Under the pieces are notes generated by a model. The model made no database searches and was not told where the DNA came from. It saw only the letters and a program-made list of their open reading frames with translations. This document shows, piece by piece, positions 9,120 through 16,568 of a stretch of DNA of 64,000 nucleotides. Numbering within the stretch: the first letter of the stretch is position 1; every line of letters begins with the position of its first letter. Both the position numbers and the translations under genes were made by a program. This stretch comes from UBA5796 sp040752455 (GTDB lineage: Bacteria; Chloroflexota; Anaerolineae; Anaerolineales; Villigracilaceae): assembly GCA_049324115.1 (NCBI GenBank), contig JBMOMN010000010.1, positions 76,041-140,040 on the forward strand. Direction: 5' to 3'.

Positions 9120-9554
9120 ATGAGAAAACTACCCGAACACGGCTCGTGCTTCATCTGCGGCAGCGAAAACCCGCACGCCCCCGGGCTGGCCTGGTACGTG
9201 GACGAGAAGGGGATCGTCTCGTCGGCCTTCACCCTGACCCTGGCCCAGCAGGGGCCGCCCGGCCACGCTCACGGCGGGGCCTCGGCCGCCATCCTGGACG
9301 AGGTGATGGGCGCGGCGGTCTGGCAGGCGGGGTACACCGTCGCGGCGGCCAAGCTGGAGGTCAACTACCGCCGCCCGGTCCCGCTCGACCGGCCGGTTTC
9401 GACCCGGGGCTACATCACCCGCCGCCGTGGACGGAAGATCTACGCCCACGGCGAGATCTGCCTGCCCGACGGCACTATCGCTGTGGAGGGGCGCGGCCTG
9501 TACATCATCGCCCCGCACCTGTTCGAGAAGAACAAGATGTTCAGAGGAGAGTGA
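9120..9554 (+). CDS. PaaI-family hotdog-fold thioesterase
   Basis: 144-residue single hotdog domain, expected to hydrolyse an acyl-CoA or aryl-CoA thioester in the cytoplasm. The family signature HAHGGASAAILDEVMG is present, with Asp in the central helix, followed by KLEVNYRRPVPLDRPV. An N-terminal CFICGSENP pair of Cys is common in this subgroup. The ATG follows TCGGAGGAA by about 10 nt. It precedes archease and rtcB on the same strand but is separated from them by a palindromic element, so co-transcription is uncertain. Substrate unknown. Confidence 0.85.
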   Translation: MRKLPEHGSCFICGSENPHAPGLAWYVDEKGIVSSAFTLTLAQQGPPGHAHGGASAAILDEVMGAAVWQAGYTVAAAKLEVNYRRPVPLDRPVSTRGYITRRRGRKIYAHGEICLPDGTIAVEGRGLYIIAPHLFEKNKMFRGE

Positions 9555-9606
9555 TGCAACAGGAGCGTTTTTCAGAGCAAGCGTGCCTGGCAAACCGGCG
9601 AAATTT

Positions 9607-9695
9607 AACGCGAATTACGCGGATTGGGCGAATTTCGCTGATTATTTCCAAAAAACAGTTTTCGCACAATTCGCAAAATTGGCGTAATTCGCGTT
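9607..9695. repeat. Palindromic repeat, AACGCGAATTACGC ends
   Basis: Perfect 14-bp terminal inverted repeats AACGCGAATTACGC (9607-9620) and GCGTAATTCGCGTT (9682-9695), with inner TTCGC/GCGAA arms. A related but longer element is at 54888-55107. Confidence 0.8.
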
Positions 9696-9743
9696 GAAGA
9701 TGTTTAGCTTATTGAGCAAGACAAGAATTCAAAGGAGTTCCAT

Positions 9744-10142
9744 TTGGGTTTCGAGGAAATCCCCCACACTGCCGACTGGGCCTTGCGGGTCTGGGCCGGC
9801 GACCTGCCCGGCCTGCTGGCTGAATCGGCTCGCGGCATGAACTGGCTGGCCGGGGCGGAATTATCCGGCACTCCCCGCGAGACGCGTATCCTCGAGGTCG
9901 AATCCGCCGACGCCGAGAGCCTGCTGGTGGCGTTCCTGAGTGAACTGGTCTATTACGCCGAGCAGGAAAACCTGGGATTCGACGAGTTCGAGTTTGAAGT
10001 CGAAAGTTCAATGTTGAAGGTTGAAATGCGGGGCGCGCCGCTGAAATCGCTCAAGAAGGCGATCAAGGCGGTCACGTGGCATAATTTGGAAGTCAAAGAG
10101 ACGGGGCGAGGGTTGGAAGTGGAGATCGTTTTTGATGTGTAG
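9744..10142 (+). CDS. Archease, activator of the RtcB RNA ligase
   Basis: 132-residue archease. The family is known to speed guanylylation and turnover of RtcB, the 3'-phosphate RNA ligase encoded next. Visible marks: the N-terminal FEEIPHTADWALRVWAGD with the conserved His/Asp metal ligands, LLVAFLSELVYYAEQENLGF, and VTWHNLEVKETGRG near the C-terminus. The start is a TTG preceded by AAAGGAG 6 nt upstream; no better ATG fits the conserved N-terminus. It lies 76 bp before rtcB on the same strand, which supports functional pairing. Confidence 0.92.
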   Translation: MGFEEIPHTADWALRVWAGDLPGLLAESARGMNWLAGAELSGTPRETRILEVESADAESLLVAFLSELVYYAEQENLGFDEFEFEVESSMLKVEMRGAPLKSLKKAIKAVTWHNLEVKETGRGLEVEIVFDV

Positions 10143-10149
10143 GGAAAAG

Positions 10150-10199
10150 AAGAGATCAGAGACTGGAGAGTAGTCTCTGTTCTCCAATCTCTTTTCTCT
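10150..10199. repeat. AGAGATCAGAGACTGG-family repeat between archease and rtcB
   Basis: Imperfect inverted repeat (AGAGATCAGAGACTGGAGAG against CTCTGTTCTCCAATCTCTT). Related sequence lies at 39930-39960 and inside priA (48191-48231). Confidence 0.55.
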
Positions 10200-10218
10200 A
10201 TTTCCCGAAAGGTGAGCC

Positions 10219-13197
10219 ATGAACATCCACGATTTGGTAAAGATCTCCGACCACGAATGGGAGATCCCACAATCCTTCCGCAAGGACATGCGCGGGCCGG
10301 TGCGCATCTTCGCCACGCGGGAACTGCTCGAACAGGTAATGGACGACAAGTCCCTGGAGCAGGCGGTCAACGCCGCGACCTTGCCGGGGCTGGTCGGCGC
10401 GGTCACGGTCATGCCCGACATGCACCAGGGTTACGGTTTCCCCATCGGCGGGGTGGCCGCGACCGAATTCCCGCAGGGGGTGGTCTCGCCCGGAGCCATC
10501 GGGTACGATATCAACTGCCTGGGCGGGGATACGCCAATCCTGCACTCGCTGGGATACACCCGCCCCATCCAGGAGATGGCCGGGAGCTGGCAGGCCGCCG
10601 AGCTGCCGTGCTTGAACGTCGCCACAGAGCACCTGGACTCTGCCTGCCCCGTCCGCTGGTTTGGGCAAAGGCCCCAAGCCCCGGTGGTGCGGATCACGAC
10701 GGAAAGCGGCCACACCATCACCGCCACGATTGACCATCCGTTTTGGACCCCGGACGGGATGCTGGCCTGCGGCAGCCTTCGGGCAGGCGAACAGGTGGCG
10801 GTCTCGCCTTTCACCGGCGTTGAATACGAGACTCCCCCGGATATGACCCTGGTCAACGAGGCCGATTTCAGCGATTACCTCGTCTCACTGGGGAAGACCC
10901 AACGCGGGAACGCGCACGGGCAGATCCTCAACGCGCTGCGCAAGCGCGGGTTGCTGCCGTTGGCTTACTCGTCCGAGGCGCTCCCTTACCTGTGCAAACT
11001 CATCGGTTACATCTTTGGGGATGGCAACCTCCGCTTCGACCGGCGCACCCGGAAAGGCATGGTCTCATTCTACGGCCAGCCCGAAGACCTGGAAGCGATC
11101 CGCAGCGACATCGCCAGGCTCGGCTTCAAGCCCAGCCGCATCTGGTCGCGGGAACGCAGCCACCGCATCCAGACAACCTACAACGAGTACGAGTTCACCC
11201 GGCGCGAACACTGGATCGCGGTCAATAGCACAGCCTTTGCGGCGCTCCTGGCCTGCCTGGGCGCGCCGGTCGGGAACAAGGCCGGGCAGGATTACGGCGT
11301 CCCCGACTGGCTGGCCCGCGCCCCGCTGTGGCAAAAGCGGCTGTTCCTGGCCGCCTTCTTTGGCGCAGAAATGAGCACACCGCAGACCCAGAGCGGTCTC
11401 AGTTACAACCTGGCCGCACCCAGCCTCTCGATGAACAAACGGGAAAATTACGAAGCCAGCGGGCGCGCCTTTCTCGAAGGGCTGGCGGCCCATTTGGGCG
11501 AATTCGGCGTACAGACCCTGCCGATCGGGTCACGCCGCGAGCAGGTGAACGCCGATGGCCTCCGTTCCATCCGCCTGCGGCTGGTCGTCAGCGCCGAACC
11601 CGAAAACCTGATCCGGCTGTGGAGCAGGGTCGGGTTCGAGTACAACCGCAAGCGCCGGTCGCAGGCTGCGGTTGCGGCGCATTACCTGGCCGCCAAACAA
11701 AAACTCGTCGCAGAACGACAGGAAGTTGCAGAACAGGCCGTAGCAATGAAACTGGCCGGGGTCTCAAAAACCGCCATCATCCAGAGCCTGAGCGGGACAA
11801 CCGCCAACGCCCGCTTCATCGAACGCTCACTCTACGAAGGCCGGGAAACCGGCCCCCGCGTCGGCCAGAATTTCACGACCTTCGACGAATTCAGCCGGGC
11901 CGCCGCCGATGGCCTGGGGCAGAGCGGCCTGGTCTGGGACCGTATCGCCGGCATCCAACCCATCCCTTACGACGGGCTGGTCTACGACTTCACGATGGAC
12001 CACCCCGACCACAATTTCGTCGCCGGCGGGTTTGTGGTCTCGAACTGCGGCGTGCGCCTGCTGGCTTCCGGGATCGAGTTGGAAGCCGCCGAGCCGCACC
12101 TCGAAACCCTCGCCACGGCCCTCGACCGCAACTGTCCGAGCGGGGTGGGGCGGGACGGGATGGTCAAGGTCAGCGCGGCGGAGTTGGATAAAGTTTTACG
12201 GGACGGCTCCGCCTGGGCCAAAAAGAACGGATACGCCACCGAGGCCGACCTGGCCCGAACCGAGGAAAGCGGACGGGTGGAGGGGGCTGATCCCGCCAAA
12301 GTAAGCCACCGGGCGAAGGAGCGCGGCCGCTCCCAACTCGGCTCGCTGGGAGCAGGCAACCACTTCATGGAAGTGGAGGTGGTGGACGAGATCTACGACG
12401 CCCAGGCTGCGGCCGTGATGGGATTGCGTGAAGGCTGCCTGACGGTGCAGATCCATTGCGGCTCGCGCGGCCTCGGGCACCAGGTCTGCACCGATTACGT
12501 GCAGGACTTCCAGGGCGCGGTGCGGCGTTACGGCATCGTCCTGCCCGACCGGGAGCTGGTCTGCGCCCCAATGGAGTCGCCCGAAGGCGAGGCTTACCTG
12601 GCGGCCATGCGGGCGGCGGCCAATTTCGCCTTCGCCAACCGTCAATTACTGGCCCACGCCGCCCGCCGGGCCTTCGAGCAGGTCTTCGCCGGGAAAGTCG
12701 GGAATTTCCACCTGCGCCAGGTCTACGACATCGCTCACAATATGGGCAAACTCGAAACCCACGAGATCGAAGGCAGGCAGGTCAAGGTCTGCGTGCATCG
12801 CAAGGGCGCCACGCGTGCCTTCGGCCCCGGCTCGCCCGGACTGCCGCCGGAGTACCGGGCCATCGGGCAGCCGGTGATCATCCCCGGTTCGATGGGGACG
12901 GCTTCGTGGGTGCTGGTCGGGACGGAGGCGAGCATGCGCCGCTCGTTCGGGTCGTCCTGTCACGGGGCGGGACGGGTGATGTCGCGGTCGCAGGCCAAAC
13001 GCGAAATCCGCGGCGACCAGCTCAAGGTCCAGCTCGAACGGAGCGGGATCAAGGTCCGGGCCGGGTCCATGCCCGGGCTGGCGGAGGAGGCCCCGGGCGC
13101 GTACAAAGATGTCAATCAAGTTGTACAAACGGTCTCCGAAGCCGGGATCGCCCGCAAAGTGGCCCGCCTGCGCCCGGTGGCGGTGATTAAAGGATGA
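10219..13197 (+). CDS. rtcB: RtcB RNA-splicing ligase precursor containing an intein
   Basis: GTP-dependent RNA ligase joining 2',3'-cyclic phosphate or 3'-phosphate ends to 5'-OH. The precursor is 992 residues; removing residues 100-609 leaves 482, the normal RtcB length. Extein motifs are intact: PDMHQGYGFPIGG, GYDIN joined to CGVRLLASG (Mn-binding Asp and Cys), SLGAGNHFMEVE, HCGSRGLGHQV, HNMGKLE, HRKGATRAFGPG (His that takes GMP) and SCHGAGR. The ATG has an AAAGGTGAGCC ribosome site. The intein interrupts the protein immediately before the catalytic Cys, so ligase activity depends on splicing. Archease lies just upstream. Confidence 0.96.
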   Translation: MNIHDLVKISDHEWEIPQSFRKDMRGPVRIFATRELLEQVMDDKSLEQAVNAATLPGLVGAVTVMPDMHQGYGFPIGGVAATEFPQGVVSPGAIGYDINCLGGDTPILHSLGYTRPIQEMAGSWQAAELPCLNVATEHLDSACPVRWFGQRPQAPVVRITTESGHTITATIDHPFWTPDGMLACGSLRAGEQVAVSPFTGVEYETPPDMTLVNEADFSDYLVSLGKTQRGNAHGQILNALRKRGLLPLAYSSEALPYLCKLIGYIFGDGNLRFDRRTRKGMVSFYGQPEDLEAIRSDIARLGFKPSRIWSRERSHRIQTTYNEYEFTRREHWIAVNSTAFAALLACLGAPVGNKAGQDYGVPDWLARAPLWQKRLFLAAFFGAEMSTPQTQSGLSYNLAAPSLSMNKRENYEASGRAFLEGLAAHLGEFGVQTLPIGSRREQVNADGLRSIRLRLVVSAEPENLIRLWSRVGFEYNRKRRSQAAVAAHYLAAKQKLVAERQEVAEQAVAMKLAGVSKTAIIQSLSGTTANARFIERSLYEGRETGPRVGQNFTTFDEFSRAAADGLGQSGLVWDRIAGIQPIPYDGLVYDFTMDHPDHNFVAGGFVVSNCGVRLLASGIELEAAEPHLETLATALDRNCPSGVGRDGMVKVSAAELDKVLRDGSAWAKKNGYATEADLARTEESGRVEGADPAKVSHRAKERGRSQLGSLGAGNHFMEVEVVDEIYDAQAAAVMGLREGCLTVQIHCGSRGLGHQVCTDYVQDFQGAVRRYGIVLPDRELVCAPMESPEGEAYLAAMRAAANFAFANRQLLAHAARRAFEQVFAGKVGNFHLRQVYDIAHNMGKLETHEIEGRQVKVCVHRKGATRAFGPGSPGLPPEYRAIGQPVIIPGSMGTASWVLVGTEASMRRSFGSSCHGAGRVMSRSQAKREIRGDQLKVQLERSGIKVRAGSMPGLAEEAPGAYKDVNQVVQTVSEAGIARKVARLRPVAVIKG
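10516..12045 (+). other. Intein (510 residues) with LAGLIDADG-type endonuclease domain
   Basis: Protein-splicing element in RtcB. Block A begins at Cys100 (CLGGDTPIL), block B has GHTITATIDHP near residue 164, endonuclease motifs are LIGYIFGDGN near 262 and LFLAAFFGAE near 375, block F is YDGLVYDFTM near 583, and the junction is FVVSN before Cys610, which is both the +1 nucleophile and the RtcB metal ligand. The penultimate residue is Ser where His is usual, so it is a variant splice junction. The first LAGLIDADG helix keeps its acidic residue (FGDG); the second has Glu after FFGA. Base composition resembles the host gene, suggesting long residence. RtcB inteins at this site are known from archaea. 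Confidence 0.93.
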
Positions 13198-13272
13198 TGA
13201 GCATTTCTTCGGTCAGGGAACCCCGCCAAAATTTGGGGCGTCCAGGAAACAGTCCCCCAAAGGAGGTTCAGA

Positions 13273-13746
13273 ATGAAGAAAACGACGCTTTTACTCGCTT
13301 TGGCCCTGGTGTTGAGCGCCTGCGGCCCGGCCGCGACAGGCTCGCAGGACGATTCATCGAATATGGACGAACCAGTGGCAAGTGACCAATACACTCCCCC
13401 TCCCGCCGACCAACCTTACGCGGCCAGGCCGGAAGACGGCGCGTGGGCGCGCGGTGAAGTGTTCATCAACTCGGCTGACCTGGTTGCCCGGGAGAGCTAC
13501 CCGCTCCAGGTCGCATTGCAGCTCGAAGGCGGGCTGCCGACCCCCTGCCACCAACTGCGGGTGGCCGTTGCGCAGCCTGATGCGGAAAACCGGATCATGG
13601 TGGAAGCCTATTCTGTGGTTGACCCGGCCATGATCTGCGTCCAGGTGATCGAATCCTTCTCGCAGACGGTCGAGCTGGGCGCTTACGCCGGCGGTCGTTA
13701 CACGGTGTACGTCAACGGCGAGCTGGTGGGCGAGTTCGATTCGTAA
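13273..13746 (+). CDS. Lipoprotein of unknown function
   Basis: 157-residue exported lipoprotein with a clear signal and lipobox LVLSAC (Cys17), an AAAGGAGG ribosome site 6 nt before the ATG, an acidic/Pro linker to about residue 55, then a beta-rich domain (WARGEVFINSADLVARE, YPLQVALQLEGGLPTPCHQL, GAYAGGRYTVYVNGELVGEF). Two Cys (in TPCHQL and MICVQV) could form a disulfide. The closing YTVYVNGELVGEF phrase resembles short Ig-like adhesive lipoproteins. No enzyme motif. A Rho-independent terminator follows at 13791. Confidence 0.75.
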   Translation: MKKTTLLLALALVLSACGPAATGSQDDSSNMDEPVASDQYTPPPADQPYAARPEDGAWARGEVFINSADLVARESYPLQVALQLEGGLPTPCHQLRVAVAQPDAENRIMVEAYSVVDPAMICVQVIESFSQTVELGAYAGGRYTVYVNGELVGEFDS

Positions 13747-13790
13747 CCCGGCTTGAACCGGGCAAACGCCAAAGCCAACTGGTCATTCGA

Positions 13791-13829
13791 AAAAGAGACA
13801 CGCCCCAAGCCGGACGTGTCTCTTTTTTT
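13791..13829 (+). terminator. Rho-independent terminator after the lipoprotein gene
   Basis: AAAGAGACACG pairs with CGTGTCTCTTT and continues into seven T. It can work on both strands and also closes the convergent YgiT-type gene. Confidence 0.85.
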
Positions 13830-13830
13830 C

Positions 13831-14073
13831 TCAAGCGACCTGATAGGTTTGTCCAAGCAAAATAAATCCGTCTACTTCGGAGCGTTCGAGTTTCTGGCGG
13901 ATTTGCTCGAAACGGCGCACTGTGTCTGCCGAATACATCCTTTCGCCGCATTGCAGACAGACCTCGGCGCGGACTTTCACAACAGCAGTATTCGCACCGC
14001 CTCTTAGCAATTTTTCCACTTCTTTTGCTACAAGTTCCCCACCACAAACGGGGCATTTTTCAAAAGGTTTCAT
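13831..14073 (-). CDS. YgiT-type zinc-finger protein (antitoxin-like)
   Basis: 80-residue protein with two Cys pairs, CPVCGG near the N-terminus and CLQCGER in the middle, the YgiT/MqsA-type zinc finger, then a helical tail (YSADTVRRFEQIRQKLERS). The start ATG 14073 is used, not an upstream start, because its A overlaps the stop of the preceding gene (TAATG) and a GAAAGGAG site precedes it. Such proteins usually pair with a DUF4258 or MqsR-like toxin. The helix-turn-helix of full MqsA is absent, so autoregulation is uncertain. Confidence 0.82.
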   Translation of the reverse strand: MKPFEKCPVCGGELVAKEVEKLLRGGANTAVVKVRAEVCLQCGERMYSADTVRRFEQIRQKLERSEVDGFILLGQTYQVA

Positions 14074-14384
14074 TATTTTCTCCTTTCGCGCCAGTTGATC
14101 CAGCGGTCGGGATCGGGACGATAAACGGTAATCAACACGGCCCACTCTGTATCAGGATTATATGCCCAAACGCTATGAATCGGCTCACCCTTAAAGTTTT
14201 CACCGTACACCAAACAACTCGGATATGGTTTATCCGTCGGGTAATCTTCGATAATTTCGCCTTGTAAAACGCTAAAAAACACTTCGTCGAAAACGAGTTG
14301 ATCTGCCTGTGTTTCTTCGTCAGCATGATCAGTGATACGAATCCGATTGTGCTGGATGGCATTTACAAGCTCGAGAAGATTCAT
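14073..14384 (-). CDS. DUF4258-family protein, probable toxin of a DUF4258/YgiT pair
   Basis: 103-residue protein with the DUF4258 pattern: RITDHADEETQADQLVFDEV, GEIIEDYPTDKPYPSCLVYG, and IHSVWAYNPDTEWAVLITVYRPDPDRW at the end (RelE/MqsR-like beta sheet). It overlaps the YgiT-type gene by one base, the classical toxin-first order of mqsRA-like pairs. A TATAAT box ends 7 nt before the ATG, inside the 3' end of the previous gene, so the pair has its own promoter. Both genes are visibly richer in A+T than their neighbours, consistent with transfer. Toxicity is inferred from family and context only. Confidence 0.8.
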   Translation of the reverse strand: MNLLELVNAIQHNRIRITDHADEETQADQLVFDEVFFSVLQGEIIEDYPTDKPYPSCLVYGENFKGEPIHSVWAYNPDTEWAVLITVYRPDPDRWINWRERRK

Positions 14385-14391
14385 ATCTCGG

Positions 14392-14397
14392 ATTATA
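14392..14397 (-). promoter_or_regulatory. -10 box of the DUF4258/YgiT pair
   Basis: TATAAT on the minus strand, 7 nt before the ATG. Confidence 0.55.
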
Positions 14398-15496
14398 CAA
14401 CAGACATCCGATTATCACTCCCCCTCCACACACTCCCGGCGGGGACGATCGTCCCGGCTGGCACATCCTTGAGTACCGTTGCCCCGCTGCCGATCCGCGC
14501 CCCGTCACCGAGGGTGACGCCGATCACCACCTTGACGCCCATCCCGACCAGGACGCGCTCGCCCACGTGGACGTGCCCGGCCAGCAGCGCGCCGGGGGCG
14601 ATGTGCGAGTACGCGCCGATCTCGCAATCGTGCGAGACCACCGCCCCGGTGTTGACCATACACTTCGGGCGCAGCACGCTCTCCGAGCCGACGTAGGCGT
14701 TGGGGAAGACCTGCACCCCCGCGCCGACCTGCGCCCCCGGCTCGACCGTCGCCCGCGGGTGGACCAGCGCCGGGAGGGTAAATCCCCGGCTTTCGAGCGT
14801 CTCGAACACCCTCACCCGGATGCCGATGTCTACGATCCCGCCCACGCCGTTGGCGGCCAGCCGCAGCCCGTTCGCAACCAGACCCGGCAGCAGGTCCCGC
14901 GCCCCCAGCACCGGGATGCCCATCACTTCCGCGCCGGCGGGAATCCCATCGTCAATGATCCCGGCGATCTCGAACTCGCCGATAGCCTTGAGCAGGTCCA
15001 TCACGGCTTTGGCATGCCCGCCTCCGCCGTAGACGAGGATGTGCTTCTCACCGAAGGCCATCCCCGCCACCCGGTTGGACATGGCTTTAGCGGCGGCCAG
15101 CTCCCGGATAACGGATTCGGTGATGAGTTTGCCGGCGGGAAAGGATGCCGGGTCGAGGCCGAGGGAGTCGGCCAGGGCGCGTGCGGGTTTGGTGATGCGC
15201 AGGCTGTCAGCGGATGCAGGGACAGGCTCTGCAGATGGAACGGACACCGGCTCGTCGGCAGTGTCTGTGATCACGGCCAGCCGGTCGCCGACGCGCAGGG
15301 TTTGGCCTTCCTGTGCCAGCAGGCGCACAAAACCATCGGCTGCCGCTTCCACGTCGGCCGCGGCTTTGGTGGTCTCGATGGTGAACAGGATTTCGCCCCG
15401 GGTCACGGCCTGCCCGTCACGGGCGTGGATTTGGGCCAGCCGCGCTTCGGGTTCGTTGGCGTTCAACAGGGGGACGGTCATTTCGGCTTTGATCAT
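14393..15496 (-). CDS. Lipoyl domain + E3-binding domain + NeuD/PglD-type hexapeptide acyltransferase fusion
   Basis: 367 residues with an unusual domain order. Residues 1-78 are a lipoyl-type domain; Lys44 in IETTKAAADVEA is the expected attachment site. A Pro/Ala/Ser linker follows, then residues 100-134 resemble the peripheral subunit-binding domain of E2 proteins (ITKPARALADSLGLD, GKLITESVIREL). Residues about 150-230 are the PglD_N Rossmann-like domain (VYGGGGHAKAVMDLL), and 240-355 a left-handed beta-helix of hexapeptide repeats with the PglD/NeuD catalytic region VVSHDCEIGAYSHIAPGA (His289, His298). It is the third gene after E1alpha and E1beta. The normal E2 catalytic domain is absent. 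Inference: acyl groups made by E1 may be passed from lipoate to an amino sugar or similar acceptor. Biotin instead of lipoate is possible but less likely (TKA, not MKM). Confidence 0.85.
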   Translation of the reverse strand: MIKAEMTVPLLNANEPEARLAQIHARDGQAVTRGEILFTIETTKAAADVEAAADGFVRLLAQEGQTLRVGDRLAVITDTADEPVSVPSAEPVPASADSLRITKPARALADSLGLDPASFPAGKLITESVIRELAAAKAMSNRVAGMAFGEKHILVYGGGGHAKAVMDLLKAIGEFEIAGIIDDGIPAGAEVMGIPVLGARDLLPGLVANGLRLAANGVGGIVDIGIRVRVFETLESRGFTLPALVHPRATVEPGAQVGAGVQVFPNAYVGSESVLRPKCMVNTGAVVSHDCEIGAYSHIAPGALLAGHVHVGERVLVGMGVKVVIGVTLGDGARIGSGATVLKDVPAGTIVPAGSVWRGSDNRMSVV

Positions 15497-15506
15497 GGTT
15501 TCTCCG

Positions 15507-15577
15507 GGGTGCGCGAGTGCGTCGCACCGGGTTTAATTTAAGGGTGTCATCTCACGGTCTGGTGCGACGCACCCTCG
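15507..15577. repeat. GGTGCGTCGCACC-family inverted repeat, overlapping the 3' end of the E1beta gene
   Basis: Outer arms GGGTGC and GCACCC with inner GTGCGTCGCACC/GGTGCGACGCACC copies. The right arm encodes the last residues (SRVRRTRP) and the stop of the E1beta subunit. Other copies are at 49940-49996 and 60160-60253, with half copies at 3401 and 42562. Confidence 0.75.
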
Positions 15578-16568
15578 ATTTGCAAAGCGCCAAGGCCGCT
15601 TCGGTGATTTTCTCCTGCGAGGGCAGGATCTCGTCTTCGAGGGGTTTGGAATTGGCGATCGGCAGGTCCAGGGCGGCGGCGCGGCGAGCCTGGACCTGCA
15701 GGCCGGTTTCCGCTAAACGGGCGATGACCTCCGCCCCCCAGCCCAGGGACAGGGTCCCCTCCTCGACGGTCAGCAGGCGGCCCGTCCGTTCGACGGAATC
15801 AAATAAGGGATCGAGCGCAAACGGGCTGAGCTGCGAAAACAGGACGATCTCGGCAAAAATCTCGTGTTCGTAGAGCAGGTCGAGGGCGGCCTGGCGGGCC
15901 AGCTCGAAGTTGTAACCGTAAGTAGCAATCGTCAAGTGTGAATTGGGGACAACCCGCAACACGCTGCACGGATAAGGACCTCCGCCGACCTCTATTTGGA
16001 AATCCTGTAAATTGCCAACCCCCGCCTCCAGCAGCGGACGGGTGTAAAGCAGTTTGTGCTCGATGAAGAGCACCGGGTCCTCGTCGGCGATGGCGGCGGT
16101 AAGCAGATCGGCGGGGTCGGAGAGCGTGTTGGGCGCGACGACTTTCAGCCCCGGCACACCCAGGAACAGTTTCTCCAGCGATTGCGAGTGGGTCGGGCCG
16201 TAGCCGCGCCGCCCGCCCATCGGGGTGCGGACCACCAGCGGGACGCGTACGTTGTCGTTGTACATCCAGCGGAACTTGGCGGCGTGGTTGACCAGTTGGT
16301 CGGCGGCCAGGGTGACGAAATCGCCGAACATGATCTCGGCCACCGGGCGCAGGCCGCGCAAGGCCATGCCGTTGGCCAGGCCGACGATGGCCGCCTCGGA
16401 GATGGGCGTGGTATGGACGCGGTCGGGGAAATCCGTGCTCAGGCGGCGCGTCACCTTGAACGCGCCGCCGTAGGGGTCGAGGATATCCTCGCCGAGGACG
16501 TGGACGCGCGGGTCGGTTTCGAGGGCGGTGTGGAGAGCGGAGTTGAGACGTTCGAGGACTGTGGTCAT
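15552..16568 (-). CDS. 2-oxoacid dehydrogenase-type E1 component, beta subunit
   Basis: 338-residue transketolase-like beta subunit that with E1alpha decarboxylates a 2-oxo acid on thiamine diphosphate. Marks: VHVLGEDI, PISEAAIVGLANGMALRG (TPP-activating Glu), AEIMFGDFV, GYGPTHSQSLEKLF and the C-terminal transketolase domain (LTVEEGTLSLGWGAEVIARL). The start ATG 16568 overlaps the E1alpha stop as ATGA, so translation is coupled; longer in-frame extensions upstream run through E1alpha and are rejected. The last eight residues (SRVRRTRP) are encoded by an intruding repeat. Family is firm; substrate (pyruvate, acetoin, branched or other) is open. Confidence 0.92.
   Translation of the reverse strand: MTTVLERLNSALHTALETDPRVHVLGEDILDPYGGAFKVTRRLSTDFPDRVHTTPISEAAIVGLANGMALRGLRPVAEIMFGDFVTLAADQLVNHAAKFRWMYNDNVRVPLVVRTPMGGRRGYGPTHSQSLEKLFLGVPGLKVVAPNTLSDPADLLTAAIADEDPVLFIEHKLLYTRPLLEAGVGNLQDFQIEVGGGPYPCSVLRVVPNSHLTIATYGYNFELARQAALDLLYEHEIFAEIVLFSQLSPFALDPLFDSVERTGRLLTVEEGTLSLGWGAEVIARLAETGLQVQARRAAALDLPIANSKPLEDEILPSQEKITEAALALCKSRVRRTRP

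Noticed and set aside
14393..15496. Reading the E1-linked gene as a plain E2 dihydrolipoamide acyltransferase or as a biotin carrier
   Set aside because: The chloramphenicol-acetyltransferase-like E2 catalytic domain and its HxxxDG motif are absent, and the attachment region is TKA rather than MKM.
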